A DNA stretch of 64,000 nucleotides from Luteibacter aegosomatissinici (GCF_023078495.1 NZ_CP095742.1:3100001-3164000), one strand, 5' to 3'; positions 45,705 through 55,026 are shown, counted from the stretch's first letter. Made by a program: numbers and translations. The notes: generated from the sequence alone by a model not told the origin.

Positions 45705-47630
45705 TTACTTCTTGTCGTCCTTGACTTCGGTGAACTCGGCGTCGACCACGTCATCCGGCTGGGCCGAACCGCCGCCCGGTGCCGACTGCTGCGCGGTATC
45801 CGACGCGCCGCCCGACTGGGCCGCGGCGTACAGCGACTGCGCCACCTGCTCGAGGTTGGCGATCTTCGACTCGATGGCCGACTTGTCGTCGCCATCCTTC
45901 GCCTTCTCCAGATCCGAGACGGCGCCATCGATGCTGGCGAGCTGCTCGGCCGGGATCTTGCCGCCGTGCTCCTTCAGCTGCGAACGGGTCTGGTGGACCA
46001 GCTGGTCTGCCTTGTTACGCACCTGCACGAGGTCGTGGAACTTCTTGTCTTCCTCGCGGTTGGCTTCGGCATCGGCCACCATGCGCTGGATCTCTTCGTC
46101 CGAGAGGCCCGAACCGGCCTTGATCTCGATCTTCTGCTCCTTGCCGGTGTCCTTGTCCTTGGCCGACACGTGCAGGATGCCGTTGGCATCGATATCGAAG
46201 GTGACTTCGATCTGCGGGGTGCCGCGCGGTGCCGAACGGATGCCGGACAGATCGAACTTGCCCAGCGACTTGTTGGCGTTGGCGCGCTCACGCTCGCCCT
46301 GCAGCACGTGCACGGTCACGGCGGTCTGGTTGTCGTCGGCCGTGGAGAACACCTGCGAGGCCTTGGTCGGCACCGTGGTGTTCTTCTCGATGAGCTTGGT
46401 CATGACACCGCCCATCGTTTCGATACCCAGCGAGAGCGGAGTGACGTCGAGCAGCAGCACGTCCTTCACCGAACCACCCAGCACGCCACCCTGGATGGCG
46501 GCGCCGACGGCGACGGCTTCATCCGGGTTGACGTCCTTGCGCGCTTCCTTGCCGAAGAAGTCCTTAACGGCTTCCTGGACCTTGGGCATACGGGTCTGGC
46601 CACCGACGAGGATGACCTCGTTGATATCCGAAACGCGCAGGCCGGCATCGTTCAGCGCGGTGCGGCACGGCTCGATGGTGCCCTTCACCAGGTCTTCCAC
46701 CAGCGACTCCAGCTTGGCGCGGGTCAGCTTGATGTTCAGATGCTTCGGGCCCGAGGCATCGGCGGTGACGTACGGGAGGTTCACGTCGGTCTGGTGGGCC
46801 GACGAAAGCTCGATCTTGGCGCGCTCAGCGGCATCCTTCAGGCGCTGCAGGGCGAGCTGATCCTGGCGCAGGTCGATGCCCTGCTCCTTCTTGAACTCTT
46901 CCACGAGGTAATCGATGACGCGGTTATCGAAATCTTCGCCGCCGAGGAAGGTGTTGCCGTTGGTGGCCAGCACTTCGAACTGCTTCTCGCCATCGACGTT
47001 GGCGATTTCGATGATCGAGACGTCGAACGTACCGCCACCCAGGTCGTACACGGCGATCTTGCGGTCGGCCGTGCCGGTCTTGTCGAGGCCATAAGCCAGG
47101 GCAGCCGCGGTCGGCTCGTTGATGATGCGCTTGACGTCGAGGCCGGCGATCTTGCCGGCATCCTTGGTGGCCTGGCGCTGGCTGTCGTTGAAGTACGCCG
47201 GCACGGTGATGACCGCTTCGGTAACCGACTCGCCAAGGAAATCCTCGGCGGTCTTCTTCATCTTCATCAGCACCTTCGAGGAGATTTCCTGCGGTGCCAT
47301 CTTCTTGCCATCAGCGGTCTGCACCCAGGCGTCGCCGTTATCGTGCGCGACGATGCCGTACGGGACCAGCTTGATGTCCTTCTGGACTTCCGCATCCGTG
47401 AACTTGCGGCCGATGAGGCGCTTCACGGCGTAGAAGGTGTTCTTGGCGTTGGTGACAGCCTGGCGCTTGGCCGGCGCACCCACGAGGACTTCGTTGTCCT
47501 TGGTGAACGCGACGATGGACGGCGTGGTGCGATCGCCTTCGGCGTTCTCGATGACGCGTGCCGTGGTGCCCTCCATCACAGCAACGCAGCTGTTGGTGGT
47601 ACCGAGGTCGATGCCGATGATCTTGGCCAT
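45705..47630 (-). CDS. dnaK: Hsp70 chaperone DnaK
   Basis: 641 aa. The ATPase domain runs from '[19 protein letters not shown]' with '[16 protein letters not shown]' and '[14 protein letters not shown]'. The linker/substrate domain has '[19 protein letters not shown]', and a helical lid ends in an Ala/Gly/Pro tail and '[14 protein letters not shown]', the conserved C-terminal EEVD-like tail of bacterial DnaK. The ATG at 47630 is chosen because Hsp70 begins [10 protein letters not shown]; in-frame upstream codons are in the intergenic region. It acts with GrpE and DnaJ. Confidence 0.99.
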   Translation of the reverse strand: MAKIIGIDLGTTNSCVAVMEGTTARVIENAEGDRTTPSIVAFTKDNEVLVGAPAKRQAVTNAKNTFYAVKRLIGRKFTDAEVQKDIKLVPYGIVAHDNGDAWVQTADGKKMAPQEISSKVLMKMKKTAEDFLGESVTEAVITVPAYFNDSQRQATKDAGKIAGLDVKRIINEPTAAALAYGLDKTGTADRKIAVYDLGGGTFDVSIIEIANVDGEKQFEVLATNGNTFLGGEDFDNRVIDYLVEEFKKEQGIDLRQDQLALQRLKDAAERAKIELSSAHQTDVNLPYVTADASGPKHLNIKLTRAKLESLVEDLVKGTIEPCRTALNDAGLRVSDINEVILVGGQTRMPKVQEAVKDFFGKEARKDVNPDEAVAVGAAIQGGVLGGSVKDVLLLDVTPLSLGIETMGGVMTKLIEKNTTVPTKASQVFSTADDNQTAVTVHVLQGERERANANKSLGKFDLSGIRSAPRGTPQIEVTFDIDANGILHVSAKDKDTGKEQKIEIKAGSGLSDEEIQRMVADAEANREEDKKFHDLVQVRNKADQLVHQTRSQLKEHGGKIPAEQLASIDGAVSDLEKAKDGDDKSAIESKIANLEQVAQSLYAAAQSGGASDTAQQSAPGGGSAQPDDVVDAEFTEVKDDKK

Positions 47631-47760
47631 AAAAGTTGCTCCGAATTTCAATGCGGCCCCCGCGGCCGCGACTGGTTTGGAAATGGGGTACGTGCCCCAT
47701 CGATTCAATATGTGGTGAGACTCCCTGGCGTGCCGCAAACGGCGCTGCGCAGGGCTTTGT

Positions 47761-48288
47761 TCAGTTGTCCTTGACGACCGCGACGAGCGCCGGGCGCAGC
47801 AGGCGATCGTTCAACACAAACCCCTTCTGGACTACCGCGACCACCGTGTTCGGCGCGTGCTCGGTGGAATCGACCGCGCTGATGGCCTGGTGGTGCTCCG
47901 GGTTGAACGGCTGGTGCAGCGGATCGACCAGGACCAGCCCGTTCGACGAGGTGACCTTTTCCAGCTGCTTCAGCGTCAGCTCGAGGCCTTCGCGCAGGGT
48001 CTTCGCATCGGCGTTTTCGTTGGCGAGGCCCAGGGCCACGCTGTCGTACACCGGCAGCAGGTCGCCCAGCAGCTTCTCGTTCGCAAAGCGGCGGGCCTGC
48101 TCCAGGTCTCGCTGCAGGCGGCGGCGCTGGTTTTCGATCTCCGCCCGCTCGCGCAGCACGGTCTCGCGCGCGCTGGCCAGTTCGGCCTCGACAACCGCCA
48201 GCTTGGCGGCCAGGGCGTCGAAATCGGCGTTGACGTTGCTCTCGCCGTCCTGTGCCGGATCCGTCGCGTGGGGATCGTGGTTCTGCAT
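47761..48288 (-). CDS. grpE: Nucleotide exchange factor GrpE
   Basis: A 175-aa dimer-forming co-chaperone of DnaK. The N-terminal long helix has '[23 protein letters not shown]', then '[12 protein letters not shown]', and the C-terminal beta-wing '[11 protein letters not shown] … [21 protein letters not shown]', the GrpE signature. It is second in hrcA-grpE-dnaK, 130 bp before dnaK. Confidence 0.97.
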   Translation of the reverse strand: MQNHDPHATDPAQDGESNVNADFDALAAKLAVVEAELASARETVLRERAEIENQRRRLQRDLEQARRFANEKLLGDLLPVYDSVALGLANENADAKTLREGLELTLKQLEKVTSSNGLVLVDPLHQPFNPEHHQAISAVDSTEHAPNTVVAVVQKGFVLNDRLLRPALVAVVKDN

Positions 48289-48349
48289 GTTTACTCCAAA
48301 TGTAAGCCTGCGGCCCCCGTGAAGGGGCCGGACATTCGCGGGGATTACT

Positions 48350-48372
48350 AAACCCGCCTCCCGAGGCGGTTT
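48350..48372 (-). terminator. Hairpin at the hrcA stop (possible processing or attenuation site)
   Basis: AACCGCCTC / GAGGCGGGTT hairpin overlapping the hrcA stop codon. A second hairpin (CGGCCCC … GGGGCCG, 48311-48330) follows before grpE. Neither has a long U-tract, so partial termination or mRNA processing within the operon is more likely than a full stop. Confidence 0.5.
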
Positions 48373-49429
48373 ATGAGGTCGCCACGGCGCGATTCAAGGC
48401 GTCGCTGAGCAATCCGGCCGTGGCCTGCACCACCGGGATGACCCGCTCATATGCCATACGCGTCGGTCCAATAACTCCGATCGCGCCGAGCATGCGCCCA
48501 GGGGTCCCATAGGTGGCCGTGACGATGCTGCAGCCATCCAGGGCCGAAAAGCCCGATTCCTCGCCGATGAAGAGCCGAACGCCGGGCGCCTTGACGCAGT
48601 TTTCCATCAGCTGCAGCAGCTCACGCTTTTGCTGGAATGCATCAAACAGGTCGCGCAGGCGGTCGATATCAGCCAATTCGGAATAGCCCATCAGGTTGGT
48701 CTGGCCGCTCACCAGCACGTCGTCGGTATCTTCATCGCCGAACGAGGCCGTGGCCAGTTCCACGGCGCTGGCCAGCAGGCGGTTCAACTCACCGCCGGCC
48801 TCGCGCAGTTCCGCGGCCAGGTGGGCGCGGATATCGGCCAGGCGGAACCCGGCAAAATGGGCATTGAGGTAATTGGCAGCCTGCTCCAGTTCGCGGCCAT
48901 CAATGGGCCGGGAAAGCTGCACGACCCGGTTCTGCACCTGGTTATCCGAGAAAACGAGGATAACCAGCACCCTGGCATCGGGCAGGTTCACGAAATCGAT
49001 GTGGCGCAGGGGGAAATCGCCCTGGCGCGGCACGGTGACCACGCCGGCGAAGTGGGTCATCGCCGAAAGCAGGTGGGACACATTGCCCAGCAGGTCACGC
49101 GTGGTGGTCTGGTGGCCCGGCAGGCCGCCCTGCAGGCGCGCCATGTCGTCACGCGGCAGCGGCTTCAGCTCGAGCAGGCTATCGACGAACAGGCGCAGGC
49201 CACGCGGTGTAGGAATACGCCCCGCCGAGGTGTGGGGCGAAGCGACCAGGCCGGCCTCTTCCAGGTCCGCCATGATGTTACGGATGGTGGCTGGGCTTAC
49301 TTCCAGGCCAGAGGACTTCGCCAGGGTACGTGAGCCGACGGGCTCGCCGTCTGACAGGTACTGTGAGATCAGGGTACGCAACAGCCGCCGCGCGCGCGCA
49401 TCGATATCTTGGCCAGAGAACGGGTTCAT
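48371..49429 (-). CDS. hrcA: Heat-inducible transcription repressor HrcA
   Basis: 352 aa. The N-terminal winged helix has 'LLRTLISQYLSDGEPVGSRTLAKSSGLEVSPATIRNIMADLE', then 'GLVASPHTSAGRIPT', the strictly conserved HrcA motif, and the GAF-like and inserted dimerisation domains. It should repress via CIRCE elements; I see no canonical CIRCE (TTAGCACTC-N9-GAGTGCTAA) in the visible intergenic regions of this operon. It is divergent from recN. Confidence 0.96.
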   Translation of the reverse strand: MNPFSGQDIDARARRLLRTLISQYLSDGEPVGSRTLAKSSGLEVSPATIRNIMADLEEAGLVASPHTSAGRIPTPRGLRLFVDSLLELKPLPRDDMARLQGGLPGHQTTTRDLLGNVSHLLSAMTHFAGVVTVPRQGDFPLRHIDFVNLPDARVLVILVFSDNQVQNRVVQLSRPIDGRELEQAANYLNAHFAGFRLADIRAHLAAELREAGGELNRLLASAVELATASFGDEDTDDVLVSGQTNLMGYSELADIDRLRDLFDAFQQKRELLQLMENCVKAPGVRLFIGEESGFSALDGCSIVTATYGTPGRMLGAIGVIGPTRMAYERVIPVVQATAGLLSDALNRAVATS

Positions 49430-49466
49430 GCGCGTGGTGGGCTAAAGGGTCCGGTAACAGGCGCTA

Positions 49467-49496
49467 TCAATAAGGTCTGCGCGCCCGGCTTGCAAG
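49467..49496 (-). promoter_or_regulatory. Candidate heat-shock (sigma-32-like) promoter of hrcA
   Basis: On the minus strand CTTGCAA is followed 14 nt later by CCTTATTG, approximating the sigma-32 form CTTGAAA-N13-15-CCCCATNT. It lies about 38 nt before the hrcA ATG. Confidence 0.4.
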
Positions 49497-49561
49497 TCTC
49501 GGTTCCTGCGACGCGCCTGCCGCTACAATCGGCGTGATTCCATTCGCCACTTTCGGTGCCC

Positions 49562-51232
49562 ATGCTCACCTCGCTCTACGTCCGCCAGTTTGCCGTCGTT
49601 GAAGAAGCCGAGGTGGCCTTTGGCCCCGGGCTCACCGTGGTCAGCGGCGAAACCGGCGCGGGCAAGTCCCTGCTGGTGGATGCCTTGATGCTCCTGGCCG
49701 GTGCCCGCGCCGATAGCGGCATGGTGCGCGCCGGCAGCGACCGCGCCGAACTGGCCGCCGAGTTCGACCTAGCCGGCCTGCCGGAAGCCCTGGGGTGGCT
49801 GCGCCAGGAGGAGCTGGACGATGGCGAGACCTGCCAGCTGCGCCGCGTGATCCGCACCGAGGGCAGCTCCAAGGGCTGGATCAACGGCCGCCCGGCCAGC
49901 CTGGCGCAGATGTCCGCGCTGGCCGCCCTCATTGTCGAGATCCACGGCCAGCACGAACACCAGGCCCTGCTCTCGCGCCAGCACCAGATGGCCCTGCTCG
50001 ATGCCTTCGCCGGCAACGAGGAGGCCCAGGCGCGTGTGCGCGAGCTGGCGAAGGCCTGGCGGGATGCCGTGGCGAAGATTCGAACACTGTCAGGCGGCGA
50101 TGATCGCGAACACCAGATCGAACTGCTCGCCCACGAGCTGGAAGAGCTGGATCGCTGGGCCCTGGCCCCCGCCGCGCTCGAGGAGCTCGAAGCCCAGCAC
50201 CGCCGCCTCGCCAACGCCGGCCGCCTGGCCGAAGGCGCCAACGGCGTGGTGGAACTGCTGGATGGCGAAAGCGAATTCGCCATTGGCCGCGCCCTGCTCC
50301 GCGCCCATGCTGAACTCTCCCGCCTGGCCGAACTGGACGCCACGCTGGCACCCACGCTGGAACTGCTCGACAGCGCGCAGATCCAGGTCGGCGAAGCCGT
50401 GGATGGCCTGGGCCGTTACGCGCAGGACGTAGAGCTCGACCCCGAGCGCCTGGCCGAGGTGGATACCCACCTCACTCATCTACACGACCTGTCGCGCCGC
50501 TATCGCCTGCCGATCGAGGAGCTGACGGCGAAGGCCGAGGAACTGCGTGAGCGCCTTGCCGAACTGGAAGGTGCCGGCGATGCCCTTGAGCGCCTTGGCC
50601 GAGAGCGCGACCGCCTGCGTTCGGATTACGACACCGCAGCCGCGGCGCTCTCGAAGGCTCGCGCAGACGCGGCCGCCCGCCTCGGGTCATCCGTGGCCGC
50701 CTTGATGGGCGAGCTGGGCATGGCTGGCGGCCGTCTCGAAGTCGCGCTGGAGCCCGCCGAGGGCGACGATCCGGATCCGCAGGGTCGCGAGCGTTGCGAA
50801 CTCCTGGTCAGCGCCAACCCCGGCCAGCCGCCGCGCGCCCTGCGCAAGGTGGCCTCCGGTGGCGAACTGGCCCGCATCAGCCTTGCTATCGAAGTGGCCA
50901 CGCTGGGCAACGACAACATCGGCTGCATGATCTTCGACGAAGTGGATACCGGCATCGGCGGCGCGGTCGCCGAAGTGGTCGGCCAGAAACTGAGGGCGCT
51001 CGGCGAACGCGTGCAGGTGCTGTGCGTCACCCACCTGCCCCAGGTAGCCGCCCAAGGCCACAATCACCTGCAGGTGGCGAAAGAAAGCGATGGCGAATCC
51101 ACCCGCACCCGCATCCGTTCACTGGATGCGAACGGCCGCCGCGAGGAAATCTCGCGCATGCTCGGCGGCGTGGAAATTACGAAGGAAACCCGGGCCCACG
51201 CAAAGAAGATGCTCGACCGCGCCCAAGGCTGA
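49562..51232 (+). CDS. recN: DNA repair protein RecN
   Basis: A 556-aa SMC-like ATPase for double-strand-break repair. Walker A 'VVSGETGAGKSLLVDALMLL' is near residues 28-47, followed by long coiled-coil arms (about 160-370) rich in Glu/Leu/Arg. The C-terminal signature 'LRKVASGGELARISLAIEVA' and Walker B 'CMIFDEVDTGIGGAVAEVVG' complete it. Start at ATG 49562; a GTG two codons upstream is also possible. I see no clear LexA box in the divergent region with hrcA, though a -10-like TACAAT is at 49524-49529. Confidence 0.96.
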   Translation: MLTSLYVRQFAVVEEAEVAFGPGLTVVSGETGAGKSLLVDALMLLAGARADSGMVRAGSDRAELAAEFDLAGLPEALGWLRQEELDDGETCQLRRVIRTEGSSKGWINGRPASLAQMSALAALIVEIHGQHEHQALLSRQHQMALLDAFAGNEEAQARVRELAKAWRDAVAKIRTLSGGDDREHQIELLAHELEELDRWALAPAALEELEAQHRRLANAGRLAEGANGVVELLDGESEFAIGRALLRAHAELSRLAELDATLAPTLELLDSAQIQVGEAVDGLGRYAQDVELDPERLAEVDTHLTHLHDLSRRYRLPIEELTAKAEELRERLAELEGAGDALERLGRERDRLRSDYDTAAAALSKARADAAARLGSSVAALMGELGMAGGRLEVALEPAEGDDPDPQGRERCELLVSANPGQPPRALRKVASGGELARISLAIEVATLGNDNIGCMIFDEVDTGIGGAVAEVVGQKLRALGERVQVLCVTHLPQVAAQGHNHLQVAKESDGESTRTRIRSLDANGRREEISRMLGGVEITKETRAHAKKMLDRAQG

Positions 51233-51328
51233 TGTAGGAGCCCACCCTGTGGGCGACATCTCTCGCATCACCGGCTCAGGGCCCCGGCACTTTCGCAAAC
51301 ACGATCGCGCACAAGGGTGCGCTTCACC
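51233..51328. repeat. Mixed REP-like pair between convergent recN and response-regulator genes
   Basis: The left arm is of the 'GGAGCCCACCCTGTGGGC' subtype and the right arm of the 'GCGCACAAGGGTGCGC' subtype, so the two halves are not perfect complements. This suggests decay or assembly from two different repeat copies. Confidence 0.75.
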
Positions 51329-51356
51329 AGCTAATGAGTGATCCCGCACCCGGCCT

Positions 51357-51986
51357 TCAGGTGCGGATCAACCCGCGCTCCTGCGCCATCCGGTACAGAT
51401 CCAGTTCCGAACCTGCGTTTAGCTTGTTCATCACCGCGGCGCGGTGGATGTAGATGGTCTTCTGGCCAATGCCGAGCTCGGCCGCCACCTGCTTGGGGGC
51501 ACGGCCGGCCGCCAGCAGCAGGAACACCTCGCGCTCACGGGCGGTCAGGCGGCTGAAGGGGTCCAGATCCTGCGTGGAGCGGCTGGAACGGCGCTCACGC
51601 AGATCCGAGCTCAGGTACTGGTCGCCCGCCAGCACCGCACGAACAGCGGCCACCAGCTCTTCGGGCGCCACGCCCTTGGTCACGTACCCACGCGCGCCCC
51701 GGCGCATGGCTTCGGAAACGTACGGTTCGCCATCGTGCATGCTCAGCACGATGATGCGCATGCCCGGCTCGATGCTGCCCAGGTGCTCGATCAGCGGCAG
51801 GCCACTACCGTCGGGCAGGGAAAGATCCACCGCAACCAGATCGGGGCGGTGCTGGGTGACGGCATCGACCGCTTCGTCGGCATTCTTGGCTTCAGCGACC
51901 ACATCCAGGTCGGGTTCCAGCTGGATCAGCCGCTTGAAACCTTCACGGACGATGGCGTGGTCATCTACGAGGACGATTCTTGGCAT
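51357..51986 (-). CDS. NarL/UhpA-family response regulator
   Basis: A 209-aa regulator. The receiver domain has the acidic pocket (VDD at 7-9), phospho-acceptor Asp54 in 'VAVDLSLPDGSGLPL', 'LSMHDGEPYV' and Lys in 'YVTKGVAPEEL'. The LuxR-type HTH is 'LTAREREVFLLLAAGRAPKQVAAELGIGQKTIYIHRAAVMNKL'-like (about residues 145-190). It is divergent from the histidine kinase gene across 90 bp, so the two form a UhpB/UhpA-like pair. Confidence 0.93.
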   Translation of the reverse strand: MPRIVLVDDHAIVREGFKRLIQLEPDLDVVAEAKNADEAVDAVTQHRPDLVAVDLSLPDGSGLPLIEHLGSIEPGMRIIVLSMHDGEPYVSEAMRRGARGYVTKGVAPEELVAAVRAVLAGDQYLSSDLRERRSSRSTQDLDPFSRLTAREREVFLLLAAGRAPKQVAAELGIGQKTIYIHRAAVMNKLNAGSELDLYRMAQERGLIRT

Positions 51987-52076
51987 GGGGCAGAATGTAA
52001 CAGTACTCGCCCGAATGTGCGCATATGCCTGCGATCCGCGTCAGGACGCCACATCGGCCGTGTAACATTCACGCTC

Positions 52077-53696
52077 ATGCGCCTTCGCACCTTCTACCGC
52101 TTCGCCGGCCCCATCATTGCCATTGCCTATGCACTCGCCTGGGTGATGCTGTGGCCGACGGAGCAGCCGTACTGGGTGCTCCCGTTCGGCCTGCGCTTTG
52201 GTGCCCTACTACTTACCCGTTCGCGCGACTGGTTCTGGATCCTGGGCGCCGAGATCGCGGCAAGCGCGTTCTGCGAGTGGCGCAGCGGCTTGCCGATCGG
52301 TGGCGCGGGCTTTGTGCTGGGCGATACGCCCGAGCCGCTGATGGTGGCCGCGTGCCTGTGGCTGCTGCGCCGGGCCCACCTGCATGCCAGCCTGAACACC
52401 CCCGAGGATGTGGCGCGCCTGCTGCTCTCGGCCATGGTCACTGCCACCGTGGCCACGGCCGGCAATGCCGCGATGATGGCCTCCCTGCACCCCGCCGCCC
52501 CCGTGGAGATGCTGGGCACCACGTTCGGCAGTGACCTGCTCGGCAATTACCTGGGCGTACTACTGGTCGTTCCGGTGATGGTGCTGGTATTTCGCGAGCG
52601 ACCCACCCAGACCGCGCTGGCCGAACTCTTATTGGATGGCCTGCTGGTCATGCTGCCCTCGCTGGCGATCCTGGTCACCCTGGCCGAGTATTCGCCGCAG
52701 CCGCAGTTCGCCCGCGTGCTTTCGCTGGCCCCTGTGCTGTTCTTCGCGTTCCGCCACGGCTGGCGTGGCGCGGGCCTGGCCATGCTGATCACCAGCGTCG
52801 GCCTGAACGTCACCGAGGACATGATCGGCCGCGGCGCACCCACGGCCGCCGCCCACCTGTTCCTTGCCGTGGCCGGCACCGGCACCCTGATGCTGGGCGC
52901 TGCGACGGACGCGCTCCGCCGCAGCAGTGAACGCGTTGCCCAGCAAAACACCCATCTGGCCGCCGCCAACCAGCGCCTGGACCAGTTGGCCCGACAGTTG
53001 CGCGATGCCGCCCGCGGCAACCTGCAGGCCGAAGAGGACCTGCGCCGGCACATGGCTGCCGAACTGCACGACGAGCTAGGCCAGAACCTCACCGCCATCC
53101 AGACCCACCTGAAGCTGGCCCAGAACCGCCTGGGTAACGCGGGCATGGACGATATCGGCAGCGCCATCAACGGCATCCTGGGCCACATGCGCCGGGCCCT
53201 GCACAAGATGCTGGATAGCCTGCGACCCTCGGTGCTGGATGAGTTCGGCCTGCTACGCGCCCTGGACGAGGGCCCGATCCGGGACATGCTCACCGCGGCC
53301 GGTATCCACTATGTGACCGATCTGCGCGGGGAGCCCCGGCTGCTGGATGACGATACCCTGACCGCCATCTACCGCGTAGTCCAGGAGAGCGCCACCAACG
53401 TGGTGCGCCACTCCGGTGCAAAAGAGATGCGCCTGCGCCTGCGTATCGGCCTGCGCGACAGCGGCCCGGTGGCGGTCCTCGACATTCGTGACGACGGCCA
53501 CGGCCTGCCCTCCACCCCGCGCCCGGTTCGGACCGATGGCGGCGGCCGCGGGTTGCAGGGCATGAGCGACCGAATCACGGCCCTGGGGGGTGTTTTCCGC
53601 ATCGTTCCGGAGCCGGTCGGACTTCACCTGCGCGTGTTGCTTCGCAGCACAAGTATCGGAACTAGCATAGGAAATTTTCCAATAGCCGGTTCGTGA
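52077..53696 (+). CDS. MASE1-domain sensor histidine kinase (HisKA_3/UhpB type)
   Basis: A 539-aa inner-membrane kinase. About eight N-terminal helices form a MASE1 sensor (residues ~8-275, 'GGAGFVLGDTPEPLMVAACLW'). A short coiled coil (~285-320) leads to the HisKA_3 phosphorylation site 'HMAAELHDELGQNLTAIQTH' (His331). The HATPase domain has 'VVQESATNVVRHSGA', 'DIRDDGHGLPS' and 'GRGLQGMSDRITALGG'. The start at 52077 is chosen because the first helix follows it directly; upstream in-frame codons run across the regulator gene on the other strand. Confidence 0.92.
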   Translation: MRLRTFYRFAGPIIAIAYALAWVMLWPTEQPYWVLPFGLRFGALLLTRSRDWFWILGAEIAASAFCEWRSGLPIGGAGFVLGDTPEPLMVAACLWLLRRAHLHASLNTPEDVARLLLSAMVTATVATAGNAAMMASLHPAAPVEMLGTTFGSDLLGNYLGVLLVVPVMVLVFRERPTQTALAELLLDGLLVMLPSLAILVTLAEYSPQPQFARVLSLAPVLFFAFRHGWRGAGLAMLITSVGLNVTEDMIGRGAPTAAAHLFLAVAGTGTLMLGAATDALRRSSERVAQQNTHLAAANQRLDQLARQLRDAARGNLQAEEDLRRHMAAELHDELGQNLTAIQTHLKLAQNRLGNAGMDDIGSAINGILGHMRRALHKMLDSLRPSVLDEFGLLRALDEGPIRDMLTAAGIHYVTDLRGEPRLLDDDTLTAIYRVVQESATNVVRHSGAKEMRLRLRIGLRDSGPVAVLDIRDDGHGLPSTPRPVRTDGGGRGLQGMSDRITALGGVFRIVPEPVGLHLRVLLRSTSIGTSIGNFPIAGS

Positions 53697-53711
53697 ACGC
53701 TTCGTTACGAT

Positions 53712-53912
53712 TCTTCCATCGATGTGGGGGAGCCGCCGTCGAGAGACGGTGAGCCCGAGTCGATCGTGGGGACGATCGGCTCGAAGAGGCGACAGGATGT
53801 CAGCCTCGCCGGCGTCGGGTAGCGAACCGGGATTTGCGAGCAACTCGCGGTCCACGAACTACCCGGCAATGGATCAGCCGCCGGTGGACAGGAGTCCACC
53901 GGCGGCGTTTTT
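53712..53912 (+). ncRNA. Candidate structured GGA-rich small RNA
   Basis: There is no reading frame of interest here, but successive perfect hairpins are seen. CCGTC-GAGA-GACGG is at 53736-53749. A 12-bp stem with a GGGG loop is at 53756-53783. A stem capped by a GGA loop inside ACAGGATGT is at 53786-53807. GCGAG-CAA-CTCGC is at 53836-53848, enclosed by CGGGTAG/CTACCCG (53816-53822 with 53859-53865). Last is a 13-bp terminator stem with an AGGA loop and T-tract (53877-53912). Seven GGA trinucleotides occur. A TACGAT -10 lies at 53706-53711. Loop CAGGAUG matches the repeat of CsrB-type RNAs, so a CsrA/RsmA-titrating role is my favoured guess. It lies between the histidine kinase and fur. Confidence 0.55.
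53877..53912 (+). terminator. Intrinsic terminator of the candidate sRNA / histidine kinase
   Basis: GCCGCCGGTGGAC-AGGA-GTCCACCGGCGGC, a perfect 13-bp stem followed by GTTTTTATTT. It ends the candidate sRNA and any read-through from the kinase gene. Confidence 0.92.
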
Positions 53913-53925
53913 ATTTGCGCGACAC

Positions 53926-53955
53926 AAAAAAAGCCCCTCGATCGAGGGGCTTTTT
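53926..53955. terminator. Bidirectional terminator downstream of fur
   Basis: AAAAAAAGCCCCTCGATCGAGGGGCTTTTT, a perfect palindromic stem with A and T tracts. It ends fur on the minus strand and backs up the sRNA terminator on the plus strand. Confidence 0.93.
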
Positions 53956-53971
53956 CTTTTCAACCAATGCT

Positions 53972-54388
53972 TTAGCGGGATTTCTTCTTGGGCCTCACAT
54001 AAAGCACGAGGCTGTGTTCCTCGATGATGTACCCGTGCCGGTCAGCGATCTCATGCTGCAGGCGCTCGATCTCATCACTGGTGAACTCGATCACCTTTCC
54101 ACTGTCAATGTCGATCATGTGGTCATGGTGCTTGCCGCGGTCCAGCTCGTAGACGGCCTGGCCGCCTTCGAAGTTGTGCTTCATCACGATGCCAGCCTGC
54201 TCGAACTGGGTCAGCACCCGGTACACCGTGGCAAGCCCGATGTCCTCCTGGTGCGCTAGCAGGCGCTTGTAGATGTCTTCAGCCGTGAGGTGGCGCTCGT
54301 CCGCCTCTTCGAAGACCTGCAGGATCCGCATGCGCGGATGGGTGACTTTAAGGCCCGCCTTGCGGAGCTCTTGGGTTTCCTGGTCCAT
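53972..54388 (-). CDS. fur: Ferric uptake regulator Fur
   Basis: A 138-aa iron-responsive repressor. The winged helix contains 'LAHQEDIGLATVYRVLTQFEQAGIV'. The metal-binding dimer domain has 'GKHHDHMIDIDSGKVIEF' (HHDH). The second CxxC zinc motif typical of E. coli Fur is absent, as in many Xanthomonadales Fur. Divergent from bamE, as is usual in this order. Confidence 0.97.
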   Translation of the reverse strand: MDQETQELRKAGLKVTHPRMRILQVFEEADERHLTAEDIYKRLLAHQEDIGLATVYRVLTQFEQAGIVMKHNFEGGQAVYELDRGKHHDHMIDIDSGKVIEFTSDEIERLQHEIADRHGYIIEEHSLVLYVRPKKKSR

Positions 54389-54463
54389 GTCAGACCTCTT
54401 CTCGCGGTGCCGTCAGGCGCTTAGTGTATCATCGCTTGCTTCACGATCTGGACGTTACTACGC

Positions 54464-54934
54464 ATGCAAAAGCTGCTCATCCGCACGCTGGGTATGGCTC
54501 TCCTGGCAACCGCCTCCGCCGGTTGTGGCCTTGTCTATACCCCCGACGTGCAGCAGGGCAACCTGCTCGACAAGAAAAACGTCGACCAGCTGCAGCCCGG
54601 CATGACAAAGCGCCAGGTCCTGGTCCTGCTCGGCACCCCGTCGGTCATCTCCCCGTTCGATAACGACCGCTGGGACTACGTTTCCACGTTCTCGCACCGT
54701 GGCAAGCCGATGACCACGCGCACCCTCACCCTCACCTTCAATAACGACACGCTGGTGAAGACCGAGGGCGACTTCTTCAAGCAGGACGCGCAGCAGCTGC
54801 TGGAAGACTCCAAGAAGTACAAGTCCAACCCGATCGACGACGCCAAGGGTGACAAGAACACCAGCGCCAACGACAAGAAGGACGACGGCGGCATCTTCGG
54901 CGGCGGCTCCTCGAGCGACGACGACAAGAAGTAA
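54464..54934 (+). CDS. bamE: Outer-membrane assembly lipoprotein BamE (SmpA/OmlA)
   Basis: 156 aa. The lipoprotein signal has lipobox ASAGC (Cys21), then the compact BamE domain: 'NLLDKKNVDQLQPGMTKRQV', 'LLGTPSVISPFDNDRWDYV' and 'LTLTFNNDTLVK'. The C-terminal third (from about residue 105) is an extra disordered Lys/Asp/Gly/Ser-rich tail. It works in the BAM complex to fold outer-membrane beta-barrels. Confidence 0.95.
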   Translation: MQKLLIRTLGMALLATASAGCGLVYTPDVQQGNLLDKKNVDQLQPGMTKRQVLVLLGTPSVISPFDNDRWDYVSTFSHRGKPMTTRTLTLTFNNDTLVKTEGDFFKQDAQQLLEDSKKYKSNPIDDAKGDKNTSANDKKDDGGIFGGGSSSDDDKK

Positions 54935-54980
54935 GCCAGAAGCGGACCCGGCCGGGGCCAACCACCCCGGCCGCACCCCT

Positions 54981-55004
54981 GTAGGAGCGCGCTTGCGCGC
55001 GATC
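54981..55004 (+). repeat. Single REP-like element
   Basis: GTAGGAGCGCGCTTGCGCGC…, one short self-complementary arm between convergent bamE and rnfH, nearly identical to the copy at 56312-56335. Confidence 0.7.
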
Positions 55005-55026
55005 ACCCCCGCGAAAGCGCCAAACG

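Noticed and set aside
45369-47774. 801-codon frame opposite dnaK and the four-helix gene
   Set aside because: Antisense shadow; DnaK on the other strand is unmistakable.
49440-49561. LexA (SOS) box for recN
   Set aside because: No CTGT-N8-ACAG-type sequence found in the hrcA-recN spacer.
51444-52076. N-terminal extension of the histidine kinase frame over the response-regulator gene
   Set aside because: It would run antisense through the whole regulator and its promoter; the membrane sensor domain starts directly at 52077.
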